A stretch of 26,069 bases of DNA from Clostridiales bacterium UBA4644 (GCA_002405755.1 DHMK01000032.1:22317-48385); one strand, 5' to 3'. Counted from the stretch's first letter, positions 18,801 to 24,697 are shown. Numbers and translations: made by a program. Notes: generated by a model not told the origin, from the sequence alone.

Positions 18801-20050
18801 TGTTCCCGTTCGCCGTGATCCAGCCCCAAAAAGCCGGCGTTGGTGTTCACATCGCTCACGCCCTGCCGGCCCCTGGCCGTCTCGTTGCGGTTGATGATGT
18901 CATAGTTGATATCCCCAAAGCCGGTATCGCGATAGACGCCGCTCCAGCCCAGCTTCGGCGCTTCGCCCGTCTCCGTGGAAACATACCGGCTCTTCTCCGC
19001 AAAGTCCTCCGCCTCCATCAGGTCGGCATACTGGTAATACTTTTTCCAGTCCAGCTCCTCCTGCAGCAGGTCTGCCGCGCTCTGGGCCTTCTGGATCCGG
19101 CTATCCACCTCCCGGGCCTGCTCCTGCAGCGCCTGCGCCTGCAGCAGAAGTCCGTCCGTCCCGCTGTTTCTGGGGTAGGCCTTGTCCATCAGCTGCTTTG
19201 CCTGCCGCTGCAGCTGCTCCTTTTTGGCCCGCAGCTGCTCCACCTTTGCCGTTGCCGCCGTGAGATCTCTGCCGATGGCCTTCTCATCCGTGCGGATCGT
19301 GCTTCGCCAGTCCTGATACCGTTCCTGTTCCCCCGTCAGGTAATCCCGGTAAGTCCGCAGCGCATCCCGGTATTTGCCCAGGCTTTGTTCATAGTCGCCG
19401 TAAAGCCGCTGTGCGTCTTCGGCCTCCTGCGCATACTGCGCCGCAAAGCTCTCATACCGCTGCAACGCCGTCTGATACAGCGCGTTATTCACGGCCGATG
19501 GATCCCGCTGAAAGCTCTGCTGCAGCGACGGCAGGCTCTGCTTCAGGCCCTCCAGCGTTTCCTCCGTGGCCTTCTGCTTTTCTTCGGCCTTCTCATAAGC
19601 CCGCAGGGCGTCCCGCGCCGCCGTCTCATAAGTGCTGGAAGCGCCGCGCAGCCGGTCCGTGTCCCCGCCCAGCTCCGGCCGGGCATAATAGCGCTTGTTC
19701 TGCGCCGCGTAGCGCTGATAGCTGCCGTATCTCTCCTGCAGCACCGGCGACCGGTCAAAGGCCTCCTCCGTCAGCCGGCCCGCCGCAGGCGTTGCCGGCG
19801 TATTTTTTCGCAGCGCCCCGCCGGTGCCCGTGTCCGTTACAGCGCGGGAAGCCCCCGCAAGGGAGGGCTTCACCGTTGGCTTTGCAGCGGCAGGAGCTGC
19901 CTGTTGCCGCTGCATGGCAAGCTCCCGCTTTTTCTGTTCCCATTTCTGCTGAATGCTGTCGTTTCGCGGCGCAGTCTCGGCGGGAGCTGCCGCCGCAAGC
20001 TCCCGCTTTTTCTGTTCCCATCTTGCCCTTGTCTGCTCCGAAAGCGCCAT
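9887..20050 (-). CDS. Giant phage polyvalent/ejection protein with two HExxH domains, BECR-like nuclease and EF-hand
   Basis: A 3387-aa protein without a frameshift. Residues 1-350 are Gln/Glu/Arg-rich coiled coil and carry a duplicated WEQKKRELA (spacing 26 residues). About 545-720 is Ala/Gly-rich and hydrophobic. HELTH (943-947) is a zinc-metallopeptidase motif. About 1130-1304 resembles the BECR/MuF C-terminal nuclease-like family (FMLKSNLKKS, SAHGIS, IKSIYG). About 1370-1690 has a second motif HEIQH (1527-1531) plus NTAGEIEARDA, as in the LPD23 large-polyvalent-protein domain. About 1706-1846 resembles another effector domain (LPD3-like, tentative). The rest is an ejection-protein-like body with YRSGYFPHFQP near 2410, a hydrophobic helix near 2762-2786, and a canonical EF-hand loop at 3293-3304. 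TAAGGAGGAGAAT decides the start. It is the last late gene and is probably packaged and injected with DNA. Confidence 0.9.
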   Translation of the reverse strand: MALSEQTRARWEQKKRELAAAAPAETAPRNDSIQQKWEQKKRELAMQRQQAAPAAAKPTVKPSLAGASRAVTDTGTGGALRKNTPATPAAGRLTEEAFDRSPVLQERYGSYQRYAAQNKRYYARPELGGDTDRLRGASSTYETAARDALRAYEKAEEKQKATEETLEGLKQSLPSLQQSFQRDPSAVNNALYQTALQRYESFAAQYAQEAEDAQRLYGDYEQSLGKYRDALRTYRDYLTGEQERYQDWRSTIRTDEKAIGRDLTAATAKVEQLRAKKEQLQRQAKQLMDKAYPRNSGTDGLLLQAQALQEQAREVDSRIQKAQSAADLLQEELDWKKYYQYADLMEAEDFAEKSRYVSTETGEAPKLGWSGVYRDTGFGDINYDIINRNETARGRQGVSDVNTNAGFLGLDHGEREQMTDDEIAIFNYLYAQDTARGDAEHRTAYEYIDYLTKELNYRRRQEEEASWKEYAKGSPVGSSAFSILTSPLKGLSYLGQAADYLGTGAIDQNAAYNRLSYANSAIRGQVSETIEQSGKWGKAGSFLYQTGMSMGDFLMNSLVTGAMAGGAVLGEKAFRVASDLSLAIMGTGAAADATIAAKDRGLTDKQAFTLGTIAGAAEVFTEKFSIEALLNGKWEDGAVKYILKNAFTEGSEEVGSDFINLFADVLIAKDKSEWRQAIDAFMAEGKTESEAFGLAVAQQAAEMGLDFLGGALSGGTMATAGAGIGAVRSQAQYRQDGSQLRRLGDEMTRGILEEAEALDQNSAAYKLGQRLKEKQAKGKRLTDAEIGRLYAETTRALEQTEQAAPQPAQDQPQQILGAELPTAEQTGGVMLPMAEQERPTAPLRENVETAQPGILPTAEQTDRRQRAARAQTETERTGILAGVNEDTIARVLRISSAVGREVVFFDAGADVAGGLENGHFDPEDGRIYINAQSRNPAAQIISHELTHSIEKSGSYGTLQRLVLQRIQQDGGDLQAMRQRKAELYARHGQELKASEVDAEIVAEYVEKHLLTDEQSIREMVRQDRTLGQRILDFIDRLLAKLGSDSAQERAFLTKARSYYRSALQETQSSFTAEMRQQAETQAAGMEGMEPRLERLRQQMASGEISDAEAEAVYDQTYNSEEDLRQGLSGLRYSIQNTKNIPYQKQIDAFYSGDSKTVGRSDDIYIADADNSLSALGIGEKPFFMLKSNLKKSTRIAGNNPSYSAHGISESVIRKLPELIKSPALIVQGDGRISIIPGITVKTEKNNTAPLLIAINPNSSVDGTDAYEIKSIYGRENFANWLDLRARDSKIIVGDEKKAAALLRDVGKQYPEPVAYAADLTAAILSQSEGDVKSPTPVNLRRYSDIAEQDVNGKIGQMQERSIPQINGSSSQTRGAQRGDAPVDSISTSGQDVNRKSEGRKYSYAGQNARNANLQTLREAQEMQKAGADMESIRKATGWHLGMEGKWRFEIDDSGMQLRGDGADLSDYTTLGELVDAPELFEAYPQLKDVRLAFADLEDGERGYFSSGDNTIVLSEELRGAPEDTLVHEIQHAIQDVEGFASGASPEYWARREYASGDLVTERLQREYDRTLNGLSRDDQNRYIRYMELERELDRLFLSDENSEDGRRYARLEAEQDALYEALYPNQWFRDLLDLSRRMTDARGEYRRMYENTAGEIEARDAASRRRMTAEERRATMPKMADENTVFAEGTGWTRSFDYDPETASIKEQIEQSREELNKMEVVARETVPENLPNKDAAAKWAADRLKASGYKVDRQGFGEILFTKKDLDKGLRYADTPAEKAALAALPKVLKRGIEIGDHTNHKKREKQTVTFAAPVELNGVRGNMGVVINRNGNHYYAHRIVLPDGTVFQFSGINKDTTQELSRGVTVSGSLADTTSVASTDSVRDFEENVNTRYSLSEEEDTGDDVLAATLPTAEEEEKKDSIRTSLPKKAQDYLKRAENALVGRVGRALSVPRFAQREYLQEIAQRISEEYLSTGRVSEETATELFEQAYQKGIVVDEEFYQQYKDIKEHLRTQAVTISEEDKHDIADWGDFRKSAFGQLRIVNQGGTPVDIAYEELRSMAPALFPEDISHPADQLVRMFEVAQSIEKTEKSLNEYYGQDAAEFKRWAKNDFDAAISDSIQELRAVKRYADEREAKSSAAAEAAITPEQAAEAYKQLKKARWESEKAKAKNLLTEHDKLQLGRLLRGEIELQHLDPDTDNVKGIRAVYEATAEYERLVKLLTDYKKRRRAALLETADRYLETANDWKDKRTGLAYARETMERNFEDIVPDRKLAKELVREYITPVHDAEASATRFKTEYRDKVRALELSRKVSPGNEVSEAHAVQLLGEAMDNIRILENSRGRMAERDGKTLEDWRGVVQDLRAGSPNLDWGKINGAVESFRRIYDELFQRLNDVRVRNGYEPINYRSGYFPHFQPGDGGDGILSQFGRAMGIDTQVTALPTSINGLTHNFKPGITWFGNAQERLGFNTAYDAVEGFDRYIEGAASVIFQTENIQKLRALATQMRYRTGDEGLRKQTDAVRADNRLTEEEKQSKIDEINKEGRFVLSNFVNELDEYTNLLANKKSRFDRGIEAALGRRVYSFLKNWESRVGANMIAGNLSSALTNFIPLTQARGQIGRASMLKGMWDTLKAYRNDDGFADRSSFLTNRRGSDPIVKSWSQKASGFLGKPMEYIDTFTADSIVRARYDQNIRRGLSEAEAMSEADAFAGKVMADRSKGSMPTLFESKNPIFKAFTQFQLEVNNQFSEVFKDLPRAYRDKGLAALAAALFKYFIGAFLFNEVYEYIVGRRPALDPIGLLNDTAGDLTGYALPNLVELGVGAAQGELPSFRTEKASLGEAGKNLAQNALGELPFSSGLALLGADIDGGRIPAASAVPDLTALWDAATKEGWSGKRRWKEVQDELNKLAYILPPFGGNQVQKLWKSAKALIEGGSYTVDADGSRKLQYPVFTDDPWETALNAGRMMLFGKSSLPTAQDWVEDNFNTLGAKQTAAYQDMLEAGIQGEDAFALLQELRGAEKTDEQSRNAVQREILRRSDVPGEGKAITYYALLASDRERELMDALDGADPGAVTDMLLDIKDANGLKGAAASGAKREAIAKAPLTDEEKQTVYRYVTGTKQEDGSYTTSREDDILAFRQAGLDFDAFLQAQSEYADINESYSGAAEKAMAFSRWVNSLDLTAEQAETVRDCFRYFSQIPAEAARYDSFVSAGLDDDAAYALADALNALEPEEGKKTVSNVQRYRAVIDAELREDEQLAALGELMQESEYSKLQTGYSYGVTPEAYVTFRELLPQYDADGNGTFNQKEVEAAIDSMGGGIGIVLPGAGGGRSLTVTQQAVLWQLANRSWKPNKNPYSTSVGRKVYDALNAEPVSGGILLPDGTGGLVLPRG
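15873..15978 (+). ncRNA. Candidate structured RNA antisense to an interdomain linker of the giant gene
   Basis: Within the giant gene, on the opposite strand, TTGACA (15873-15878), 17 bp and TATACT (15896-15901) form a near-consensus promoter. From the predicted start near 15908, AGCATCCCCC (15911-15920) pairs perfectly with 15961-15970. Inside lies CCTCTC (15930-15935) paired with GAGAGG (15940-15945). The closing stem is followed by TCTTTCTT. The coding strand here is a Ser/Gln/Gly linker, weakly constrained as protein. Promoter, fold and T tract together suggest an RNA of about 70 nt; chance is not excluded. Confidence 0.4.
19917..20021 (-). repeat. 27-bp direct repeat encoding duplicated WEQKKRELA
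   Basis: The same 27 bp occurs at 19917-19943 and 19995-20021, 78 bp (26 codons) apart, near the 5' end of the giant gene. It encodes a repeated basic helical motif; likely a recent in-frame duplication. Confidence 0.85.
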
Positions 20051-20060
20051 ATTCTCCTCC

Positions 20061-21551
20061 TTACCAGCCCAGAGCCTGCATCAGCTGCTCATACTGCGCG
20101 TCGCTGATCAGGTTCTCTGCGATCACCTTGTTGATATAAACCTCCAGCGCCTTCTGGTCGCCGTTGGCCTGCATCCATTTTGCCTGCTGGATCACCCGGC
20201 CCAGATCTTTGTCGGCGACCGTCGTCCGATCTCCGTTTTCCTTTGGCTCCGCCGTGCCCACGGTAAAGCCGTTGGCCATCAGCGACGCTTCGCTCACGCC
20301 CTGACGGATCAGCTCGTTCCAGCTGGTCTCATCCATCACGCCGTCCGGGAAGATCTGCTTCAGGTAGGCCGTCTGCTGGCCGTTCAGCTCGCCGGGATCC
20401 GCTTCAGATTTCGCTCCAGAGCCGCCTCCGCTGCTTGCCGCTGTCCCGCTGGCCGTCTTCGGCCGAAGCCCCAGCGCCTCCAGCCCGGAATAATCGCCAT
20501 ACTGCGCCGCCAGCTGCGCCAGCCGATAGCGCTGCTCATAGTCCTCCTGCGCCCGGCTGTAGTCCCACTGCTGCTGCCACTGGCTGTCCGAAGCCGCGTC
20601 CCGCTGCTGCTGATAGGCGAAGCTCTGCGCCCACTGATCGTCCGCCACGCCGTCCCGGTAAGCGTTGTAGTCAAAGCTCCGGTCCCCGCTCCAGCGATTA
20701 TAATCCACATCGTCCAGCCCCATCAGCATGGAAAGGTCCGCCCGCTGCCCGGAAAGCTCGTCCTGATACCGCTGGTAGGCCAGCTGCTGCAGCTCCGGGA
20801 TCTTGTCCGCCAGCGCCGCCATGTAGTTGTCATAGGTCTGCTGGGCCGCGCTCTCCGCGTAGGAGCTGGCCAGTCCGCCGGTGCGCAGGGCCATCTGCCC
20901 CAGCGTGTCCTGCATGGCCCGCTGCCCGCCCCGGGTGTAGCTCTGCCTGTACTGGCCATAGAGCGGGTCGCTTTCCGCATCGTAGGAAAAGGGCTGCCGG
21001 TTCAAAATCGCCTCATAAAGCGCCTGGATCTGCGGATCGTACCGGCTGGAAAAGCCCGGGTAGCTGTAGCCGCTGCCATAGCCGCTGCCGTAGCCGTCCT
21101 CCTCCTCATCGTCCGTATAGCCCGCGCTCTTGAACATCAGCGGCAGATATTCGCTGCCGTCGGCCCCGCCGCTGTAGCCATAGCCCGCCCGGATGGCCTC
21201 CGCCGCCGCATGGGCCGCGTCCATGCCCGCCTGGTCTCCCGCATCATAGGCGGCCTTCCAGTCCGCCTTGGCCTTCTGAACGGCGTTCCAGTTCTCGTCT
21301 CCCATGTGGGCGTTGTCCGCGCTGCCCCAGCTGCCCCGGTGCTTCACCTGCTCCGGGTCCTGCATCTGGCCGGAATAGCCCACATAGCTGTAGCCCTTGG
21401 GCAGCTTCAGGTTATATTTGCTGCCGTCCTCCGCCGTGCCCACCGGCGCGGCCTGCACCGTGTCCCAAAGCCCCGCCTCCTGAATGTCCTTCACGTTCGC
21501 CGTGTTCCCCCGCAGCTGCAGGGATCTGTTTCGCTTGACCGCCATCCTCAT
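20061..21551 (-). CDS. Phage virion-associated protein, Gly/Tyr/Gln-rich, function unknown
   Basis: A 496-aa protein with no signal peptide or membrane helix. Residues about 145-165 contain a Gly-Ser-Tyr repeat (GYGSGYGSGYSYPGF). Residues about 165-370 are a helical, Gln/Asp/Tyr-rich region (QALYEAILNRQPFSYDAES, then GGLASSYAESAAQQTY, and repeated QWxQ/YxxYR patterns). The last 90 residues form a compact helical end. The ATG at 21551 overlaps the upstream stop as ATGA; an ATG two codons later has the better ribosome-site spacing. Its stop codon lies inside the ribosome site of the giant gene 10 bp on, so the two are co-translated. Position between tail and ejection proteins suggests an internal virion or tail-assembly role; I do not recognise a named family. 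Confidence 0.8.
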   Translation of the reverse strand: MRMAVKRNRSLQLRGNTANVKDIQEAGLWDTVQAAPVGTAEDGSKYNLKLPKGYSYVGYSGQMQDPEQVKHRGSWGSADNAHMGDENWNAVQKAKADWKAAYDAGDQAGMDAAHAAAEAIRAGYGYSGGADGSEYLPLMFKSAGYTDDEEEDGYGSGYGSGYSYPGFSSRYDPQIQALYEAILNRQPFSYDAESDPLYGQYRQSYTRGGQRAMQDTLGQMALRTGGLASSYAESAAQQTYDNYMAALADKIPELQQLAYQRYQDELSGQRADLSMLMGLDDVDYNRWSGDRSFDYNAYRDGVADDQWAQSFAYQQQRDAASDSQWQQQWDYSRAQEDYEQRYRLAQLAAQYGDYSGLEALGLRPKTASGTAASSGGGSGAKSEADPGELNGQQTAYLKQIFPDGVMDETSWNELIRQGVSEASLMANGFTVGTAEPKENGDRTTVADKDLGRVIQQAKWMQANGDQKALEVYINKVIAENLISDAQYEQLMQALGW

Positions 21552-21706
21552 TTCCCCTTTCTCAAAGTCTCCAGATCCTTGTTGATCACCGTGATCTGAA
21601 GCTGTACCTCCTCCGTCAGCTGCCTTGCCCAGGCAAAGAGCCGGCGCAGGTTCCCCTCCGTATCCCCCTGCCGGTATTCCGGCGGGGCGATGTTGATCGT
21701 CCGCAT
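21548..21706 (-). CDS. Small phage protein, 52 aa, helical
   Basis: The ATG at 21706 follows GAGGGGG with 8-nt spacing, giving MRTINIAPPEYRQGDTEGNL and then an amphipathic helix to the basic end. The frame is open upstream to 21865 but that part overlaps the 682-aa gene and has no ribosome site. It starts 18 bp after the tail-protein stop and overlaps the next start by ATGA, so it is a real operon member. The N-terminal proline-containing strand plus a coiled coil suggests a small virion assembly or linker protein; function unknown. Confidence 0.75.
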   Translation of the reverse strand: MRTINIAPPEYRQGDTEGNLRRLFAWARQLTEEVQLQITVINKDLETLRKGK

Positions 21707-21723
21707 ATGCGCTTCCCCCTCTC

Positions 21724-23772
21724 TCAATATTCGCTGCCCAGGGTGTAATCCCGGGTCAGCGACCGCAGCAAAACATTCCCCTCGCCGGAGAGCCGGATGC
21801 GGAACCGGTCGCACCGCCGGGGCAGCAGCGGGATCACCTTCGTCTGCCCGTGTCCCGCGCTCCATTGCCCCGCAGTCTGCCAGCTCCCGCCATCGATAGC
21901 GATCTCCGCCTTGAGCCAGCTCCCCGCCTCAAAGTCCGCCCGCAGCAGCAGCTGGGAATAGCTCTTCCGGTTGTGGACCACCTCATCCATGGGGCAAAGC
22001 TCCGCGCTCCAGGGCACCTTCGTTTCCTCGCTGTTGTCCTGCCCCGTGAGATAGACCTTTTTCCCTCCCCGATCCAGCAGGTAAAACCGTCCGTTCGCCC
22101 AGGCGAAGCCCGCGTTCAGCCCGTCCTCCTGCAGCCAGAAGCCCCGCAGCGTGTCATAGACCCAAACGCCGTAGCTTCCGTCCTTCCCCTTCATGGAGAG
22201 GTAATACCGCTGCCCGCAGCTCCCGGCGCAGGCGTCGGTATATTGCCGCAGGCCAAACGCCCCGGAAACAAGCTCCGGCGCCGCCCCCGCATACCGCCAG
22301 ATCCCCGCCGCGCCCTTGTAGTAGAGCACCTCATTGATGTTTTTCAGGCTGTCTGCCGAACCCAGCTGCACGCCGGGATAGTGGTAGGAATACAGGGTAT
22401 ATTCTGCCGGATAGCCCCCCAGGAGCTTGTAAAGCATGTCCTCCTTGAAGAACAAAACCCCGCTTCCGTAGCCGCAGCAGGCGGTAAACTGTCCGCCCCC
22501 CGCCACGGCCAGAGCATAGGCGTCTGTGGAAAGCCCGTCGTAGGTCTCCCAGTTGCAGGGGTCCCCCAGAGCAGAGGCGTAGATGGTGCTCCCCGCCGCG
22601 CCCCAGAGTCGGTTCTGGCTCTCGCAGATCACCTCCAGTTCCGGGATATACCGCTCGAAAAGGACGGTCCCTTCCTCCGTGCCGCTTTTGGAAAAGGCCC
22701 CGTCGGAAAAGACCAGCGCATAGGTCTCTCCGCTTTGCCGGATCTCCCGGATGGTGTGGGTCCCGTTGTTCTCCGGGCAGGTGGTGCAGCCGCTGATGCG
22801 GATGGTGTCTCCCACCCGGAAGCCCATGGCCTCCCAGCCGCCGCTGTCCCCGTAGCTCTCGCCGTTGACGGCGTACAGATCATACCGGATGCCGAAGTAG
22901 GGGTGCGAAGGCTTCTTCGGCGTGCCCCCCGGCGGCGTGAGATAGATGGTCTGATAGCTCTTGCATTCCGTCACCACCGCATACTGTCCCTCCGGCAGCT
23001 GGGCGAAGAGCGTCTCCGGCGTGTATCCCCCGCTGGTCCACTTTGGCCGCACCGCCTTCCGGAAGATGGTCCCCTCCTGGATGTTCTCCTGGGTAATACA
23101 GTTGTCGTTATCCACCCGTGCCAGGACCACGCTGCGCTCGTTGGCAAAGGTCAGCGCCCCGGTCTCCGCATTCAGCGTATAGCTGTCCGCCACGGTAAAG
23201 GTGTCGCCGTCCTCCAGCGTACCCTTTTCCCCCACATATTCCAGGTCGCCGTCCTCATCCTCCTCATAGTGCGCCTCGCGGATGCCCAGCGTCCCCGTGC
23301 CGGTCTTCTCCGCCCGGTAGCTGCCCAGGTGCGCCGTGACGGTCTTTCCGTCCTCGCCAAAGGAAATGCTGCCGGCTGGGGCGTTGTAGCTGGCAAAGAG
23401 CGTCCCCGCTTCCCCGGTCTTCAGGTCATACCATTTCTTGTCCGGAAAGATCACCAGCTTCGAATTGATCACCGCCATCTGCTTTTTCCCCGGCGTCAGC
23501 GTCAGGATCGTCTCCCCCTCCAGCTTCAGCGCCCCGTTGTCCACGATGTAGAGGTTCCCCTCCGCCGCGAAGATCTGCTCCGGCGCGGTCAGGCCCGCGA
23601 CGGCGGTCTTCCGCCCCGCCCTGGGGTGCAGGCAGGGGAAATGCTCCGCCGTCAGGTTCCTGCAGTCCGCCAGCTGGCCCTCCTGGGTGTTCTGCCCGTA
23701 GTTGATCCCGCCAAAGGTAATGATCTGCTGCTGCCGCCTTTGCTCCATGTTCGAAAGCGCCGGCAAATACAT
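21724..23772 (-). CDS. Phage tail protein, beta-propeller / tail-stabilisation-like
   Basis: A 682-aa protein predicted to be almost all beta strand. The start MYLPALSN at 23772 is chosen because TAAGGAGGAG precedes it; the longer open frame to 23865 enters the terminator of toxin module 1. The N-terminal TFGGINYGQNTQEGQLADCR and the blade-like ESQNRLWGAAGSTIYASALG with ACCGYGSGVLFFKEDMLYKL are typical of podovirus tail proteins of the P22 gp10 / T7 gp12 type, which form a ring below the portal and seal packaged DNA. The C-terminal 100 residues form a separate beta domain (SQLLLRADFEAGSWLKAEIA). This points to a short-tailed phage. No promoter of its own is visible upstream. Confidence 0.75.
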   Translation of the reverse strand: MYLPALSNMEQRRQQQIITFGGINYGQNTQEGQLADCRNLTAEHFPCLHPRAGRKTAVAGLTAPEQIFAAEGNLYIVDNGALKLEGETILTLTPGKKQMAVINSKLVIFPDKKWYDLKTGEAGTLFASYNAPAGSISFGEDGKTVTAHLGSYRAEKTGTGTLGIREAHYEEDEDGDLEYVGEKGTLEDGDTFTVADSYTLNAETGALTFANERSVVLARVDNDNCITQENIQEGTIFRKAVRPKWTSGGYTPETLFAQLPEGQYAVVTECKSYQTIYLTPPGGTPKKPSHPYFGIRYDLYAVNGESYGDSGGWEAMGFRVGDTIRISGCTTCPENNGTHTIREIRQSGETYALVFSDGAFSKSGTEEGTVLFERYIPELEVICESQNRLWGAAGSTIYASALGDPCNWETYDGLSTDAYALAVAGGGQFTACCGYGSGVLFFKEDMLYKLLGGYPAEYTLYSYHYPGVQLGSADSLKNINEVLYYKGAAGIWRYAGAAPELVSGAFGLRQYTDACAGSCGQRYYLSMKGKDGSYGVWVYDTLRGFWLQEDGLNAGFAWANGRFYLLDRGGKKVYLTGQDNSEETKVPWSAELCPMDEVVHNRKSYSQLLLRADFEAGSWLKAEIAIDGGSWQTAGQWSAGHGQTKVIPLLPRRCDRFRIRLSGEGNVLLRSLTRDYTLGSEY

Positions 23773-23863
23773 AATTCTCTCCTCCTTAATGCTGGCTTCC
23801 GCCGCCCTGCGCCGCACGCGCGGAAGCGCTCCCCTGCAGCGGCTTTCCTGCGGAAAAACACAC

Positions 23864-23896
23864 AAAAAGCCGCCCTGTCCTTCTTGACAAAGCGGC
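23864..23896 (-). terminator. Toxin 1 mRNA terminator, overlapping antitoxin 1 promoter
   Basis: On the - strand GCCGC and TGTC arms pair across the antitoxin -35 box and are followed by TTTTT (23864-23868). It also separates the array from the tail gene downstream. Confidence 0.75.
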
Positions 23897-23911
23897 GGAT
23901 CTGCATATAAT
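23884..23911 (+). promoter_or_regulatory. Antitoxin RNA 1 promoter
   Basis: TTGACA (23884-23889), 16 bp, TATAAT (23906-23911): consensus boxes, the strongest -10 of the array. Confidence 0.9.
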
Positions 23912-23917
23912 GAAATT

Positions 23918-24013
23918 AGAAGGGCGCTGTTGTAAGACGGTCAGCCCCAATTCAGTTACATAGAAGCTCTATGTTGACCGCTTGGGTTCCAGCCGAGCGG
24001 TCAACACGCTTTT
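23918..24013 (+). ncRNA. Antitoxin RNA 1 (antisense to toxin 1 mRNA 3' region)
   Basis: The start is set by the promoter at 23884. The RNA begins with the module tag (GGCGCTGTTGTA at 23923-23934, CGGTCAGCC at 23938-23946), contains a hairpin ACATAGA/TCTATGT (23958-23974) and ends at a 10-bp stem (23973-23982 with 23996-24005) followed by ACGCTTTT. It covers the toxin 1 stop codon and 3' untranslated region, not its start. Ends are estimates. Confidence 0.7.
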
Positions 24014-24096
24014 GGGGATATGTAGACCATGACCGCGAGGATCATGAGAAAGCATACCGCGAAACGAAGGGCTTTCGCCCGTCGCCCGTCTCCCAT
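24001..24096 (-). CDS. Toxin 1: 31-aa membrane peptide of a type I toxin-antitoxin module
   Basis: The peptide has a basic N-terminus (MGDGRRAKALR) and one membrane helix (FAVCFLMILAVMVYI). GGGGAGG lies 8 nt before the ATG at 24096; an ATG two codons earlier is too close to it. It differs from the peptides of units 2-4 and lacks the MVTY-type start and lysine end, so it is a different peptide family in the same RNA frame. The Shine-Dalgarno is inside an 8-bp hairpin (24103-24124). Such peptides damage the membrane when made in excess. The call rests on position and promoter/RNA architecture as well as hydrophobicity. Confidence 0.65.
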   Translation of the reverse strand: MGDGRRAKALRFAVCFLMILAVMVYISPKAC

Positions 24097-24157
24097 CCGC
24101 ATCACCTCCCCTCTGAGGGAAGTGGCTGACCGCCTGTATACAACAGCGCCTGTCCCA

Positions 24158-24187
24158 ATCATAGCACAGCGCGCCGCGTTTTGTCAA
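24158..24187 (-). promoter_or_regulatory. Toxin 1 promoter
   Basis: TTGACA (24182-24187), 18 bp, TATGAT (24158-24163) on the - strand; start near 24151, just before the 5' tag (24139-24150). Confidence 0.85.
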
Positions 24188-24207
24188 TTTTCCTCGGCGG
24201 CCCAATC

Positions 24208-24241
24208 AAAAAGCCACCCTGTCCTTCTTGACAAAGCGGCT
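24208..24241 (-). terminator. Toxin 2 mRNA terminator, overlapping antitoxin 2 promoter
   Basis: On the - strand AGCCGC pairs with GTGGCT (one G-U), followed by TTTTT; the stem spans the antitoxin 2 -35 box. Confidence 0.75.
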
Positions 24242-24256
24242 CCGGGGTGCTATATT
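24228..24256 (+). promoter_or_regulatory. Antitoxin RNA 2 promoter
   Basis: TTGACA (24228-24233), 17 bp, TATATT (24251-24256). Confidence 0.9.
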
Positions 24257-24260
24257 GGTG

Positions 24261-24358
24261 TCAGTAAGAACGGCTGCCAGTGCTAGTGGCGGTCGTCCCT
24301 AATAGGTTTTTAGTCCGTAGAGATCGCCGCTTACCGCTCTGGTGGGCGGTTATTTCTT
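24261..24358 (+). ncRNA. Antitoxin RNA 2
   Basis: The RNA starts at or within the tag GTCAGTAAGAACGGC (24260-24274) and ends at stem ACCGCTC (24333-24339) with GGGCGGT (24344-24350), then TATTTCTT. It overlaps the last codons and the whole 3' untranslated region of toxin 2 mRNA, as RatA does with txpA, where pairing leads to RNase III cleavage. Ends are estimates. Confidence 0.75.
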
Positions 24359-24439
24359 ATGTCTGAAGGCCGTTACGACCAGAGACGCAAGACCGATGAG
24401 CACCAGCGTGTATGTAAACATATCCGCGTATGTGACCAC
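24350..24439 (-). CDS. Toxin 2: 29-aa holin-like type I toxin peptide
   Basis: The GTG at 24439 lies 8 nt after AGGGGG. The peptide starts MVTYADMFTY, has a Leu/Val-rich membrane helix (LVLIGLASLVV) and ends FRHKK, matching the small peptides annotated as putative holin-like toxins in Bacillota (TxpA/BsrG class). An overlapping ATG one base upstream opens another frame (MWSHTRICL...), but comparison with unit 3 shows four differences, all silent in the GTG frame and three amino-acid-changing in the ATG frame. The Shine-Dalgarno is paired in a hairpin (24446-24466). Confidence 0.82.
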   Translation of the reverse strand: MVTYADMFTYTLVLIGLASLVVTAFRHKK

Positions 24440-24495
24440 ATCGCGCACCCCCTTTTCAGGGAAGTGGACAACCTGCCGTTCTTACTGACGCATCC

Positions 24496-24524
24496 AGCAT
24501 ACCACGCCGTGCGCCCTTTGTCAA
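24496..24524 (-). promoter_or_regulatory. Toxin 2 promoter
   Basis: TTGACA (24519-24524), 17 bp, TATGCT (24496-24501) on the - strand; start near 24489-24491, at the 5' tag (24475-24489). Confidence 0.87.
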
Positions 24525-24544
24525 TTTCTGTCGGCGGCCCAATC

Positions 24545-24578
24545 AAAAAGCCGCCATGTCATCCTTGACAAAGCGGCT
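24545..24578 (-). terminator. Toxin 3 mRNA terminator, overlapping antitoxin 3 promoter
   Basis: AGCCGC/GCGGCT closes a stem extended by TGTCA/TGACA, followed on the - strand by TTTTT. It spans the antitoxin 3 -35 box. Confidence 0.78.
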
Positions 24579-24593
24579 CCGGGGTGCTATATT
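24565..24593 (+). promoter_or_regulatory. Antitoxin RNA 3 promoter
   Basis: TTGACA (24565-24570), 17 bp, TATATT (24588-24593). Confidence 0.9.
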
Positions 24594-24597
24594 GGTG

Positions 24598-24697
24598 TCA
24601 GTAAGAACGGCTGCCATTGTCGGTGGCGGTCGTCCCTATTGCAAGTTTAGGGCTTGAAGGAAACGCCGCTTACCGCTCTGGTGGGCGGTTATTTCTT
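24598..24697 (+). ncRNA. Antitoxin RNA 3
   Basis: Same tag as RNA 2 (24597-24611) and the same terminator stem (24672-24678 with 24683-24689, then TATTTCTT). The middle part, between the tag and the terminator, differs from RNA 2 more than the toxin ORFs do, so partner choice between units 2 and 3 may depend on it. Ends are estimates. Confidence 0.75.

Noticed and set aside
17027..20107. 1026-aa + strand open frame opposite the giant gene
   Set aside because: Same cause: a GC-driven antisense shadow with biased composition and no recognisable domain.
21850..23910. 686-aa + strand open frame opposite the tail protein
   Set aside because: Antisense shadow; the - strand frame has clear beta-propeller-like tail motifs and operon spacing.
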